A DNA stretch of 20,592 nt from an uncultured Endomicrobiia bacterium (GCA_938040055.1 CALHWY010000019.1:1-20592), one strand, 5' to 3'. Shown: positions 1 through 7,147, numbered from the stretch's first letter. Notes: generated by a model from the sequence alone, not told the origin. Numbers and translations are program-made.

Positions 1-210
1 TTCCGTATTGGCGAGATTGATTTTAAGGTCGCCGTAATCGCCCATCCAGCCTGAAGGCGCATAATGGTTCTCTCTGGAATTGTTTTCAACATAAACCGCA
101 AAAGGTTTAAATGAAGGCGACGGCGCAGCAGATTTAGCTCTCTGCGCAAAAGCGGTTGCCGCCGCAACCGATAAAACCGCCGCTACTGCAAGACTTAAAA
201 GCTTTTTCAT
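1..210 (-). CDS. N-terminal part of a secreted protein (runs off left edge)
   Basis: Translating leftward from the ATG at 208-210 gives 70 residues with no stop, so only the N-terminus is present. It opens with a clear Sec signal peptide: MKKLL, then an Ala/Val/Leu core ending in ATAFA before QRA. The mature part contains an aromatic, Gly-rich stretch (NHYAPSGWMGDYGD at about residues 47-60). That kind of sequence would suit a sugar-binding or beta-sandwich exported protein, but I do not recognise the family. A strong Shine-Dalgarno (GGAGAG) lies 6-7 bases upstream. It has its own promoter and a hairpin in the leader, so it is probably expressed independently of the sigma-factor operon upstream of it. 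Confidence 0.75.
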   Translation of the reverse strand, partial: MKKLLSLAVAAVLSVAAATAFAQRAKSAAPSPSFKPFAVYVENNSRENHYAPSGWMGDYGDLKINLANTE

Positions 211-232
211 ACACACTCTCCTTTTTTTTATT

Positions 233-251
233 TAGACGCATTTTGCGTCTA
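233..251 (-). promoter_or_regulatory. Perfect palindrome in the 5' leader of the left-edge secreted gene
   Basis: TAGACGCA, three bases, then TGCGTCTA: an 8-bp perfect inverted repeat. On the minus strand it lies between the predicted transcription start and the Shine-Dalgarno, followed by an A-rich stretch. It could be a leader hairpin that protects mRNA or modulates translation, or a dimeric operator just downstream of the promoter. It has no T-run on its 3' side in either direction, so it does not look like a terminator. Confidence 0.55.
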
Positions 252-266
252 TGCTAATAAGACCTT

Positions 267-295
267 TTTATACGCTGAAATGTTACGGCAAACAA
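267..295 (-). promoter_or_regulatory. Sigma-70-type promoter for the left-edge secreted gene
   Basis: On the minus strand TTGTTT (290-295) and TATAAA (267-272) are separated by exactly 17 bp. Transcription would start near 260, giving a leader of about 50 bases that contains the 233-251 palindrome. The -10 box is a good match and the -35 box is partial. Confidence 0.55.
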
Positions 296-300
296 TGTGA

Positions 301-333
301 AAAATATGTAAAAGCGAAGTCAGCGCTCTTCGC
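301..333 (-). terminator. Rho-independent terminator overlapping the stop codon of the CpxP-like gene
   Basis: On the minus strand GCGAAG (333-328) pairs with CTTCGC (319-314) around an 8-base loop that contains the TGA stop. It is followed by TTTT and, after a short gap, another T-run. The stem is only 6 bp but GC-rich. It would close the sigma/anti-sigma operon just ahead of the next gene's promoter. Confidence 0.6.
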
Positions 334-694
334 CGAATGTTTTTGCTTCGTGTCTGTTCAAAAGAGCGGCATATATCTTTTTTTGCTCGCCGTCAAGAAT
401 ATTTCTGATATTTTCTCTCATAACATGCAGTTGTATCTTGATTTTGGGATCGACCTGCTTCATTATATCATTTATCGCGCCTTTATGTTCGGCAAGAATA
501 TTAAAAAGAAGGGCTTTTTGAACATCACTCAGCCCAAGCTCTTTCGTAAGAGGTTCAAGTTTTTCAAAATCATGGCGGAACTGGTATTCGCTTTTATTGC
601 AGAGAAAGCTTTTTGCAAGGAATCCGCACGCAAAGCCTGCCGCCAGAATCAGCAGACACGCCAAAACGGCTTTTGTTTTAAGCAAAACTGTCAT
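320..694 (-). CDS. CpxP/Spy-like small periplasmic (heavy-metal-resistance-type) protein
   Basis: A 124-residue protein with an N-terminal hydrophobic segment (about residues 5-28) that could be an uncleaved anchor or a signal peptide. The rest is helical and charged: LGLSDVQKALLFNILAEH at 53-70, and a second helix ending LDGEQKKIYAALL. A repeated helix-Gln/Lys-Leu pattern after a membrane or signal segment is typical of the CpxP/Spy/ZraP group, which sense or chaperone in the envelope. Known family members often sit beside ECF sigma/anti-sigma pairs. The start is supported by a strong AGGAG 8-9 bases upstream, overlapping the anti-sigma stop codon (8-bp gap), so translation is probably coupled. 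Its job as a periplasmic input or output of the sigma circuit is inference from position. Confidence 0.65.
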   Translation of the reverse strand: MTVLLKTKAVLACLLILAAGFACGFLAKSFLCNKSEYQFRHDFEKLEPLTKELGLSDVQKALLFNILAEHKGAINDIMKQVDPKIKIQLHVMRENIRNILDGEQKKIYAALLNRHEAKTFGEER

Positions 695-702
695 TTTGTC
701 TC

Positions 703-1155
703 CTATCCTAGTAAAGCCTCTATAATTTTTTCATCTGAAATATTGTCCTGTTTTGCGAAAGCATTGCCCTTGAGAACATAATTGTTTATCGCCTCGACAT
801 TATCGGCATTTGTTCCTGCGGCGTTGGGAAAGGCGAAAAAACCGAAAGCGGTTATTATGCAAAAAATCAGAGCGGCCGCAGCCAAAGTCGTTTTGGCCGC
901 CGCAATAAAAGATTCAAGCGGATTAACGGGCGGATTAATCTTCTTTATTTTTGCACATACTCTGCTTTCAAGACCGACCGCCGCTTTCTGTCTGTCCAGC
1001 GCGGACAGAAGAGTTTTGATTTTCTTTAACGCGCGCAGCTCCTCTGCGCATGCATTGCATTCCGATAGATGTTTTTCAAAAAATGCTTTATCGGACGGCT
1101 TTGCCGCACCGTCTAAATAAGACTGTAAGATGTTTTCGAATTTTTCGCATTTCAT
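703..1155 (-). CDS. Membrane-anchored zinc-finger anti-sigma factor
   Basis: A 150-residue protein. The N-terminal cytoplasmic domain has the HX3CX2C zinc-binding anti-sigma motif (H29, C33, C36 in HLSECNAC), with an additional Cys at position 3. One transmembrane helix follows (about 88-109, LAAAALIFCIITAFGFFAF), then a C-terminal tail of about 40 residues that would be periplasmic. This is the standard layout of proteins that hold an ECF sigma factor inactive at the membrane, and the gene lies directly downstream of an ECF sigma gene. The expected partner is the sigma factor at 1286-1864. It is followed after 8 bp by the CpxP-like gene. A modest Shine-Dalgarno (TGGA) precedes the start. Confidence 0.85.
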   Translation of the reverse strand: MKCEKFENILQSYLDGAAKPSDKAFFEKHLSECNACAEELRALKKIKTLLSALDRQKAAVGLESRVCAKIKKINPPVNPLESFIAAAKTTLAAAALIFCIITAFGFFAFPNAAGTNADNVEAINNYVLKGNAFAKQDNISDEKIIEALLG

Positions 1156-1285
1156 GGCATTTTCCAGAAATCCGCGATGATGTTTCGGCGAATTTAAAAT
1201 ATTTTTTTATCTGCGGTTAACGGAGGAAAAAATCCCGCCGTCCCGTTTTTGCGCAATATTTTTGAATTTTCAGCGCTTCGGATGT
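1156..1285 (-). other. 130-bp spacer between the sigma and anti-sigma genes
   Basis: No coding sequence is evident. On the minus strand a weak pair, TTAACC and TTAAAT separated by 17 bp, could be a poor promoter for the anti-sigma gene. No convincing terminator is visible after the sigma gene. Sigma/anti-sigma pairs are usually closely linked or overlapping, so a spacer this long leaves room for separate control. Confidence 0.3.
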
Positions 1286-1864
1286 TCATATTATATTATT
1301 TGCCTTTTGCGCCAAAATGTTTTTCAGCCTGTTTCTTGATCTGAAAAGCCATATTTTGACTTTATTTGTTGATATGTCCATTATCCGCGAGATCTCTTCA
1401 TATGTCATATTTTCAATATCTTTCAGAGTAATTATAATTCTGTACTTTTCCGGCAGTTCAAGTATCGCTTTTCTTATTTCCGTCCGGATTTCTTTTGATA
1501 TAAGCCCCTTTTCAATATCGTCATTTTTATCTTCAATAGTATCTTTTAACGAGCCGTTTTCGTTTTTTCCGTCCCGGGTATCCAAAGAGATCATGTTATT
1601 CTTTCTTTTTTTCAGCCCGCTGTAGCATTCATTGACCGTTATTCTGTAGAGCCATGTGGAGAAAGCCGACTTTTCTTCAAAACAGTTAAGATTTAGATAA
1701 ATTTTTAAAAAAACATTTTGCGTTATATCGTCGCTGTCAGAGTGATTTGAGGTAAATGAAAAAGCGATATTGTAAACTCTGTCCTTATACTTGGATATCA
1801 GCGCCTCAAAAGCTTCAAGACTGCCGTCTTTAACCAGCTTTACCAATTCTAAATCACCTAACAT
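1286..1864 (-). CDS. RNA polymerase ECF-type sigma factor (RpoE-like)
   Basis: 192 residues from the ATG at 1864. Region 2 lies around residues 10-75, with the -10-recognition and core-binding segment SDSDDITQNVFLKIY and the AFSTWLYRITVNECYSGLKKRK helix pattern split over it. Region 4 covers about 130-183 and holds a helix-turn-helix (MTYEEISRIMDISTNKVKIW, then LFRSRNRLK). There is no region 1 or 3, as expected for ECF sigmas. A TTG 15 bases upstream (1879) is also in frame. I chose the ATG because GCGAGAG sits at the right distance before it, and that sequence would be coding if TTG were used. The gene begins 30 bp after the RNA methyltransferase stop, so it is either co-transcribed with that gene or has a promoter inside it. 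Its likely antagonist is the anti-sigma factor downstream. Confidence 0.92.
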   Translation of the reverse strand: MLGDLELVKLVKDGSLEAFEALISKYKDRVYNIAFSFTSNHSDSDDITQNVFLKIYLNLNCFEEKSAFSTWLYRITVNECYSGLKKRKNNMISLDTRDGKNENGSLKDTIEDKNDDIEKGLISKEIRTEIRKAILELPEKYRIIITLKDIENMTYEEISRIMDISTNKVKIWLFRSRNRLKNILAQKANNII

Positions 1865-1894
1865 TTTAAACTCTCGCAATTATTTAGACTGTTT

Positions 1895-2692
1895 TTACAT
1901 AAAAATGTTACGTTTTATGCAAAAAACCGTTTTTTTTGCCGTTTCATACATTATTATCGCGGCCGCGACGGCTGCATTTAAAGATTCCGCTTTTCCGGGC
2001 ATGTATATTTTTACCAGCCCGCAGGCCTGTTTTTGAATTTCGGGGCTTAATCCTTTCGCTTCATTTCCTATAATTACCGCGCTTTTTTGAGGGAAAACGA
2101 AATTTTGAAGATTTTGTCCGCCCTCAAGAGAGGCCGCGAAAGCCATTACGCCTTCTTCTTTCATCAGCCCGATAAGATTTTTTGTGTCCGTTTCATCTGC
2201 CACCGGTAGGTGGAATATCGACCCCATGGCCGAGCGCATTGTTTTGTCGGAATAAATATCGGCGCTTCCTTTTGAGACAAAAACGGCTTTTGCCCCGAAT
2301 GCGTCCGCGCAACGTATAACCGTGCCGAGATTTCCCGGATCCTGTATTTGTTCAAGAATGACGAAAAATCCGTTCCCGGCGGTTTTAATAAGCTTTTTTA
2401 CGTCATATGTTTTCTTCTCCGCTACGGCGATAATGCCCTGCGGGGTTTGAGTCGATGACAGTCTTTTAAAAAGCTTGTCCGAAATCGTGAAAGTTTTTGC
2501 GGGGTTCGCGAACTTATGTTTTTGCTGAAAGGATTCCGATATGAAAAAATTTCTGATATTCCATGAACCGTCTATTTCTGCGGTTTGTTTTTGGCCCTCA
2601 ACAAGAAAAAGGCCGCTTTCGCGCCTGTTTTTCTTTTCTTTCAGAAGCAGAGCGTTTTTGTAGACTTTGTTTTGCGCGCTTTCTATAATCAT
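1895..2692 (-). CDS. TrmH/SpoU family RNA 2'-O-methyltransferase
   Basis: 265 residues. It carries the three signature motifs of the SPOUT class trefoil-knot methyltransferases: DPGNLGTVIRCADAFG at 118-133, IIGNEAKGLS at 207-216 and MPGKAESLNAAVAAAI at 231-246. The N-terminal about 95 residues match the small substrate-binding domain of RlmB/TsnR-like enzymes (NRRESGLFLVEGQKQ). The family transfers a methyl group from S-adenosylmethionine to a ribose 2'-OH in rRNA or tRNA. Which nucleotide is methylated cannot be told from sequence alone. The enzyme is cytoplasmic. The C-terminus extends about 15 residues beyond the last motif. No strong Shine-Dalgarno is visible before the ATG. Confidence 0.92.
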   Translation of the reverse strand: MIIESAQNKVYKNALLLKEKKNRRESGLFLVEGQKQTAEIDGSWNIRNFFISESFQQKHKFANPAKTFTISDKLFKRLSSTQTPQGIIAVAEKKTYDVKKLIKTAGNGFFVILEQIQDPGNLGTVIRCADAFGAKAVFVSKGSADIYSDKTMRSAMGSIFHLPVADETDTKNLIGLMKEEGVMAFAASLEGGQNLQNFVFPQKSAVIIGNEAKGLSPEIQKQACGLVKIYMPGKAESLNAAVAAAIIMYETAKKTVFCIKRNIFM

Positions 2693-2741
2693 GCCAATAT
2701 TTTTACCACTTATTTAACAAAAAGGCAATATTAAAGTTAAA

Positions 2742-2770
2742 TAGACAAAGAATTATTTAAAATATATAAT
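2742..2770 (+). promoter_or_regulatory. Strong sigma-70-type promoter of the antiporter operon
   Basis: TAGACA (2742-2747) and a consensus TATAAT (2765-2770) are separated by exactly 17 bp in an AT-rich divergent intergenic region. The predicted start is near 2777, giving a leader of about 45 bases with a GAGG ribosome-binding site at about 2811. It drives the rightward operon beginning at 2822. The opposite strand offers only a weak TTAACT/TTAAAT pair for the methyltransferase gene. Confidence 0.8.
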
Positions 2771-2821
2771 AACTGGTAATGTAATTGCGACTGTCTAACA
2801 TATTAAAATCGAGGTTATTTA

Positions 2822-4300
2822 ATGGCCGTGCCTTTGGAAATGGTATTATTCGGCGGGGCTCTTCTGGTGTTCTTCAGCGTTTTTGCCAGCAAAGCTTCGG
2901 ATAAACTCGGAGTTCCGGCTCTTCTCGTTTTTCTGCTTATAGGAATGCTTGCCGGCAGCGAAGGAATAGGCAAAATATATTTCCAGAATTATACTTATGC
3001 CAATTATATAGGAGTAGTGGCTCTTTCTTATATTCTTTTTTACGGCGGGCTTGGAACGCACTGGAAAGACGTAAAACCCGTTTTGGTTACGGGAACCGTT
3101 CTTGCGACTTTCGGCGTCTTTATTACCGCCGTGCTGATGGCGCTTTCCGCGGGCTTTATTTTCGGCATGGGCTGGAAAGAATCTTTTCTTTTGGGGGCTA
3201 TAGTTTCTTCTACGGACGCAGCCGCCGTTTTTTCGGTTCTCAGGTCTAAAAACATGACTTTGGGCAGCAAACTCCGCTCGGTCTTGGAATTTGAGTCTGC
3301 AAGCAATGATCCGATGGCCGTTTTTTTAACCGTGAGCGCTCTTATGCTTATAACTTCCCCGCAGTCCTCGCCTATTTTGCTTTTGCCTAAATTTGTTATG
3401 GAAATGGGCCTTGGTTTTGTTTTGGGCGCGTTTCTGGGATGGATATCGGTCAAAATACTTAACAGGATAAATCTTGATTATGACGGATTATATCCCGTTC
3501 TTTTTATGACTTTTGTTATTTTAATTTACTCGATAACAGTGTTTTTTAAAGGCAGCGGTTTTCTTGCCGTTTATATCGCAGGCATAATTGCCGGAAACAG
3601 CAGATTCATTCATAAAAAAAGCCTTATCCGCTTTAACGAAGGGCTGGCCTGGCTTATGCAGATAACTATGTTTATAGCGCTCGGGCTGCTTCTGAAGCCT
3701 TCCGGTCTTATCCCTTACATAATACCGGGCACCGTGGCGGCGGCCTGCTTAATGTTTGTCGCAAGACCCGTCAGCGTTTATTTATGCACGGCATTTTCCG
3801 GAATGAAGTTCAACGAAAAGACGATGGTTGCCTGGGTCGGTCTGCGCGGAGCGGTTCCCATTATTCTTGCGACTTTTCCTTTTGTGTATAATATAGGAGA
3901 ATACGGCGAAATATTTAATGTGGTATTTTTTATAGTTTTCATTTCGGCTCTCACCCAGGGCGTTTCTCTGGGCAAAGTTGCGGAACTGCTGGGGCTTAGC
4001 AAGCCGCTGGGGGTCAAAAAGCGTTATCCTATCGAATTTGAGCGGATGGAAGGAATAAACGCCGATTTGTTCGAGATAGTGCTTCCCGCAAAATCCCGGG
4101 CGATAGGAAGGAAAATAGTAGATTTGAACCTTCCTCAAAAAAGCCTGATAGCCCTTATTTCGCGCGGAGACTCTTTTCTTATACCGAACGGATCGACGGT
4201 TGTGGAGGACGGGGATATTTTTCTTGCCCTCGGAACGGATTCGGATCTGGCGGATATACAAAAAATCGTAACTCAGACGGACGAAACGGAGGAAAAATGA
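2822..4300 (+). CDS. CPA1-family K+/H+ (or Na+/H+) antiporter with C-terminal RCK domain, NhaP2/CvrA type
   Basis: 492 residues. About the first 395 form 12 or more hydrophobic segments of a cation:proton antiporter. The CPA1 hallmarks are visible: STDAAAVFSVL at 130-140 and ESASNDPMA at 158-166, which includes the Asn-Asp pair (N162, D163) in the membrane. The helix with conserved arginines follows (VARPVS, then WVGLRGAVPIILA). The C-terminal about 90 residues look like a TrkA-C/RCK-C regulatory domain (AIGRKIVDLNLPQKSLIALISR and the later EDGDIFLALG). That combination is typical of NhaP2/CvrA, which exchanges K+ for H+ across the inner membrane and helps in potassium or osmotic homeostasis. 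The ion actually transported is inference. It is first in a three-gene operon and its stop overlaps the next start by 4 bp. Confidence 0.9.
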   Translation: MAVPLEMVLFGGALLVFFSVFASKASDKLGVPALLVFLLIGMLAGSEGIGKIYFQNYTYANYIGVVALSYILFYGGLGTHWKDVKPVLVTGTVLATFGVFITAVLMALSAGFIFGMGWKESFLLGAIVSSTDAAAVFSVLRSKNMTLGSKLRSVLEFESASNDPMAVFLTVSALMLITSPQSSPILLLPKFVMEMGLGFVLGAFLGWISVKILNRINLDYDGLYPVLFMTFVILIYSITVFFKGSGFLAVYIAGIIAGNSRFIHKKSLIRFNEGLAWLMQITMFIALGLLLKPSGLIPYIIPGTVAAACLMFVARPVSVYLCTAFSGMKFNEKTMVAWVGLRGAVPIILATFPFVYNIGEYGEIFNVVFFIVFISALTQGVSLGKVAELLGLSKPLGVKKRYPIEFERMEGINADLFEIVLPAKSRAIGRKIVDLNLPQKSLIALISRGDSFLIPNGSTVVEDGDIFLALGTDSDLADIQKIVTQTDETEEK

Positions 4301-4869
4301 GAAAAACTTTAGCCGTTTTTTTATGCTTGGCTTTTGCCGTGCCGCAGGCTTTCGCTTTTATGCTTATTCCGAAGGCGGGGGCGGATATTTCGGGCACTAT
4401 AAATTATGAAAAAGATCCTGACAGGGAAGCAAAACGCGGCTTTTCCGTAGGAGCCGAGACCAGAGGGCAAATCAGCGGTTATTTCAGCTGCGGCGCCGGT
4501 TTTGAATATCTTTTGCCCAGAGGATTTGCGGGCTTTCCGGAAAACGATGATTTTTCGTTTCTGCCCGTTTATTTTTCTGTGCTTTTTTATCCTCTGGGGG
4601 CATGGGACAAGGCCAGGCCTTATATAAAAGCCGGCGCCGGATACAGCGTTCTTGCTATGACGAATTCCGACGCTGATATGAGCGGAGGCGTTTACTGGGC
4701 GGCGGGCGCAGGCGCGGAATATAAAAATTTTGTCGGAGAGGTTACGGCTTCAAATTACGGCGCGGAATATGACGGACAGAAATTTTCATATCGGAAAATA
4801 GGTTTAAGTATCGGATACAAATTCGACATAAACTTTTTTGAATTTAAAGAAGAAGGCGGGGATTTTTAA
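4297..4869 (+). CDS. Putative outer-membrane beta-barrel protein
   Basis: 190 residues. A clear signal peptide (MRKTLAVFLCLAFAVPQAFA, cleavage likely after residue 20) is followed by alternating polar/hydrophobic strands rich in Gly, Tyr and Phe: GYFSCGAGFEYLLP, FLPVYFSVLFYPLG, PYIKAGAGYSVLA, and a last strand KIGLSIGYKFDINFFEF. Length and pattern fit a small 8-stranded porin-like barrel of the OMP_b-brl type. No specific function can be read. The ATG overlaps the antiporter stop (ATGA) and is preceded by GGAGG. Two bases separate its stop from the next start, so the three genes are co-translated. A membrane protein between an antiporter and a glycolytic enzyme is an odd grouping. Confidence 0.7.
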   Translation: MRKTLAVFLCLAFAVPQAFAFMLIPKAGADISGTINYEKDPDREAKRGFSVGAETRGQISGYFSCGAGFEYLLPRGFAGFPENDDFSFLPVYFSVLFYPLGAWDKARPYIKAGAGYSVLAMTNSDADMSGGVYWAAGAGAEYKNFVGEVTASNYGAEYDGQKFSYRKIGLSIGYKFDINFFEFKEEGGDF

Positions 4870-4871
4870 TT

Positions 4872-6515
4872 ATGAGCAAATTCGAACTTACAAAAACGGA
4901 ACAATGGAAAGCTCTTGAACAGCAGCGGGCAAAAAATAAGGATATCAATCTCAGGGAGCTTTTCAAAGAGCCAGGAAGGGCCGGTGCATTTTCGGTTAAG
5001 GATGACAATCTCGGGCTGCTTTTCGATTATTCGAAAAATCTCATAAACCGGGAGATTTTCGATTTGCTTATCGGACTTGCGAAAGCGGCCGGCGTAAACG
5101 AAAACGCGCAAAAAATGTTTGCGGGAGAAAAAATCAACTGGACGGAAAAACGCGCGGTTCTTCACACCGCTTTAAGGAACAGAAGCAATAAGCCCGTTTA
5201 TGTCGACGGAAAAAATATTATGCCCGAAATAAACGCCGTTCTTGAAAAAATGAGAATTTTCAGCGATGACGTGCGCAAGGGCAAATGGCTGGGAGCGACC
5301 GGCAAAAGAATAACCGATATAGTAAATATAGGCATCGGGGGGTCGGATCTCGGGCCGAAGATGGTTTGCGAAGCTTTAAAATTTATGGGAGACGGGCTTA
5401 ACGCTCATTTCGTTTCAAATATTGACGGAGCGGACATTATTGAAACTTTAAAAAAGCTGAATCCGGAAACCACTCTTTTTATAGTAGCTTCAAAAACATT
5501 TACTACTCTTGAAACCATTACAAACGCTCTCAGCGCGAGAAAATGGCTTACGGCAAAGCTCGGGGGCAAGGCTGTGGCCAAACATTTCGTCGCTTTGTCC
5601 ACAAACGCCGCAAAAGTAAGGGAATTCGGCATTGATGAAAAGAATATGTTCGAGTTCTGGGATTTTGTAGGAGGGAGATATTCTTTATGGTCGGCCATAG
5701 GTCTTCCCATAGCCTGTTTTATAGGTTTTGACAAGTTCATAGAACTTTTGGAAGGCGCCTATTATATGGACAAACATTTCCTTGAAACTCCGTATGAGAA
5801 AAATGTTCCGGTGATAATGGCTTTGCTGGGCGTATGGTATAACAATTTTTTTGCGGCTTCAAGTTATGCGGTTCTTGCTTACAGCAGGTATCTGCACAGA
5901 TTTGCCGCTTATCTTCAGCAGAGCGATATGGAAAGCAACGGCAAAACCGTGAATTTTGAAGGCGTCAGGGTTGATTATGAAACCGGACCCGTCATATGGG
6001 GGGAGCCGGGAACAAACGGACAGCATTCTTTTTACCAGCTTTTGCATCAGGGAACCAAGTTTGTCCCGTGCGATTTTATAGGTTTTGTTAATCCGCCCGA
6101 AAGAATCGGCGATCATCATGAAAAACTTATGGCGAACTATTTCGCCCAGACGGAAGCGCTCGCTTTCGGTCTTACGAAAGAAGAAGTGGTTGAAAACCTG
6201 CAAAAAAGCGGGCTTTCGAAAGAAGACATAGAAATGCTTACCCCTCACAAAGTTTTTGAAGGAAACAGGCCTACGAACAGCATTGTGCTCAATGAGCTTT
6301 CCCCTAAAACTCTCGGAGCGCTGATCGCCATGTATGAGCACAAGATATTTACGCAGGGCATTATATGGAGGGTAAACAGTTTCGACCAATGGGGCGTTGA
6401 ACTGGGAAAAGTTCTGGCCAATGCCATACTGCCCGAACTTAAAGGAAAAGAGGACAATGAGCATGACTGTTCCACCAAGGGGCTTATAAAATTCTTTTTG
6501 GAAAAAAAGAAATAA
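4872..6515 (+). CDS. pgi: Glucose-6-phosphate isomerase
   Basis: 547 residues, the normal length of the long bacterial/eukaryotic form. It interconverts glucose-6-phosphate and fructose-6-phosphate in the cytoplasm. Recognised segments: sugar-phosphate-binding IGIGGSDLGPK (153-163) and SKTFTTLETITNA (207-219), signature GGRYSLWSAIGLPI (267-280), catalytic Glu354 in QQSDMESNGK, His385 in GTNGQHSFYQLLHQGT, and Lys513 in SFDQWGVELGK. All catalytic residues are present, so it should be active. AGGCGGGG lies upstream of the ATG at the expected distance. It is the last gene of the antiporter operon. Its product pool (glucose-6-P) lies one mutase step from the substrate of the pyrophosphorylase-like domains in the giant protein downstream. 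That metabolic link is speculative. Confidence 0.97.
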   Translation: MSKFELTKTEQWKALEQQRAKNKDINLRELFKEPGRAGAFSVKDDNLGLLFDYSKNLINREIFDLLIGLAKAAGVNENAQKMFAGEKINWTEKRAVLHTALRNRSNKPVYVDGKNIMPEINAVLEKMRIFSDDVRKGKWLGATGKRITDIVNIGIGGSDLGPKMVCEALKFMGDGLNAHFVSNIDGADIIETLKKLNPETTLFIVASKTFTTLETITNALSARKWLTAKLGGKAVAKHFVALSTNAAKVREFGIDEKNMFEFWDFVGGRYSLWSAIGLPIACFIGFDKFIELLEGAYYMDKHFLETPYEKNVPVIMALLGVWYNNFFAASSYAVLAYSRYLHRFAAYLQQSDMESNGKTVNFEGVRVDYETGPVIWGEPGTNGQHSFYQLLHQGTKFVPCDFIGFVNPPERIGDHHEKLMANYFAQTEALAFGLTKEEVVENLQKSGLSKEDIEMLTPHKVFEGNRPTNSIVLNELSPKTLGALIAMYEHKIFTQGIIWRVNSFDQWGVELGKVLANAILPELKGKEDNEHDCSTKGLIKFFLEKKK

Positions 6516-6527
6516 GATTTTTGCGGA

Positions 6528-6550
6528 TTCCGGTCCGGAAAATATTTTTT
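6528..6550 (+). terminator. Weak candidate terminator after pgi
   Basis: TTCCG (6528-6532) and CGGAA (6536-6540) can pair around a 3-base loop, followed by AATA and six T. The stem is short and the T-run is not immediately adjacent, so function is doubtful. No better candidate lies between pgi and the next gene. Confidence 0.3.
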
Positions 6551-6596
6551 GACGGGTACTCATTTGTGAAAAAAGTGTGAATATGCGGAGAATCTA

Positions 6597-6625
6597 TTGC
6601 CGCAGAGAGTTTTATTAGGTATATA
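6597..6625 (+). promoter_or_regulatory. Candidate promoter placing the transcript start at the ATG of the 6632 gene
   Basis: TTGCCG (6597-6602) and TATATA (6620-6625) are 17 bp apart. The expected start, about 7 bases after the -10 box, falls on or next to the ATG at 6632, which has no good Shine-Dalgarno. This would give a leaderless or nearly leaderless message. Both boxes are partial matches. Confidence 0.4.
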
Positions 6626-6631
6626 AATGAT

Positions 6632-7108
6632 ATGAATGTAAAAAGATTTTTTTCAGTCTTCATTTGTTTTGCTATACTTATGCCTTCCGTTTTGAAGGCG
6701 GCTTCTTCATGTGAAATTACTTCTTTATGCGTCAGCAGCGGCATAGCCGGTTACTATGCTTCGGTTTCCAAAGCCGCTTTTGAAATAGTTAACATAGTTT
6801 TTCAGGATTTTCTTGATCTTAAAGCCCGGCAGGGCAAAAAAGAAGCACCTTCCGAAAATAAAACCGGGAGCGGTTCCGGCGATAAAGCCGTAATTCCCGA
6901 CGCGGGCGCTTATAAAAATTTCAAGATGAATCTTTTGCCCGGCATACCTTTGACCTTTAACATGACAAATGACGTTTATGTTTCCAAAATTACGGGAGAC
7001 GGCGGTTATGTTTTCCAGGGATGGATGATACTGCTTGTGTCGCTGCTTATTTTATCAATAAAGAAAAAAGACGATGATGCCGTATTTTCAAATAATTGCG
7101 CGCTTTGA
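6632..7108 (+). CDS. Small secreted or membrane-anchored protein of unknown function
   Basis: 158 residues, family not recognised. An N-terminal signal peptide (MNVKRFFSVFICFAILMPSVLKAASS) is followed by a short segment with two cysteines (SSCEITSLC, about residues 25-33) that could form a disulfide. Next come a helical stretch, a polar Gly/Ser/Lys linker (about 68-90), and a beta-like section. A C-terminal transmembrane helix (WMILLVSLLILSI) then has positive charges just after it (KKKDDD). The predicted layout is a periplasmic domain tethered by its C-terminus to the inner membrane. It lies just upstream of the giant gene on the same strand but is separated from it by a strong terminator, so any functional link rests on proximity and shared export signals only. 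Confidence 0.75.
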   Translation: MNVKRFFSVFICFAILMPSVLKAASSCEITSLCVSSGIAGYYASVSKAAFEIVNIVFQDFLDLKARQGKKEAPSENKTGSGSGDKAVIPDAGAYKNFKMNLLPGIPLTFNMTNDVYVSKITGDGGYVFQGWMILLVSLLILSIKKKDDDAVFSNNCAL

Positions 7109-7147
7109 CGCTCTGTCTTGTTTACAGACAGAGCGTTTTCTTTTTAT
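7108..7147 (+). terminator. Strong rho-independent terminator
   Basis: ACGCTCTGTCT (7108-7118) pairs perfectly with AGACAGAGCGT (7126-7136) around a 7-base loop, followed by TTTCTTTTT. The first stem base is the last base of the upstream stop codon. It should end transcription of the 6632 gene before the giant gene. Confidence 0.92.

Noticed and set aside
233..251. Palindrome TAGACGCA/TGCGTCTA considered as a transcription terminator
   Set aside because: The T-run lies on the 5' side of the hairpin on the plus strand and reads as A on the minus strand, so neither direction has the required downstream T-tract.
782..1120. 112-codon plus-strand frame over the anti-sigma gene
   Set aside because: It is antisense to a protein with a clear zinc motif and transmembrane helix, with no features of its own.
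1865..1879. Upstream TTG start for the ECF sigma factor
   Set aside because: Using it would place the GCGAGAG ribosome-binding site inside the coding region; the ATG at 1864 has correct spacing to that site.
5859..6563. 234-codon open frame on the minus strand over pgi
   Set aside because: It is antisense to conserved pgi sequence containing catalytic residues. The translation has no family features.
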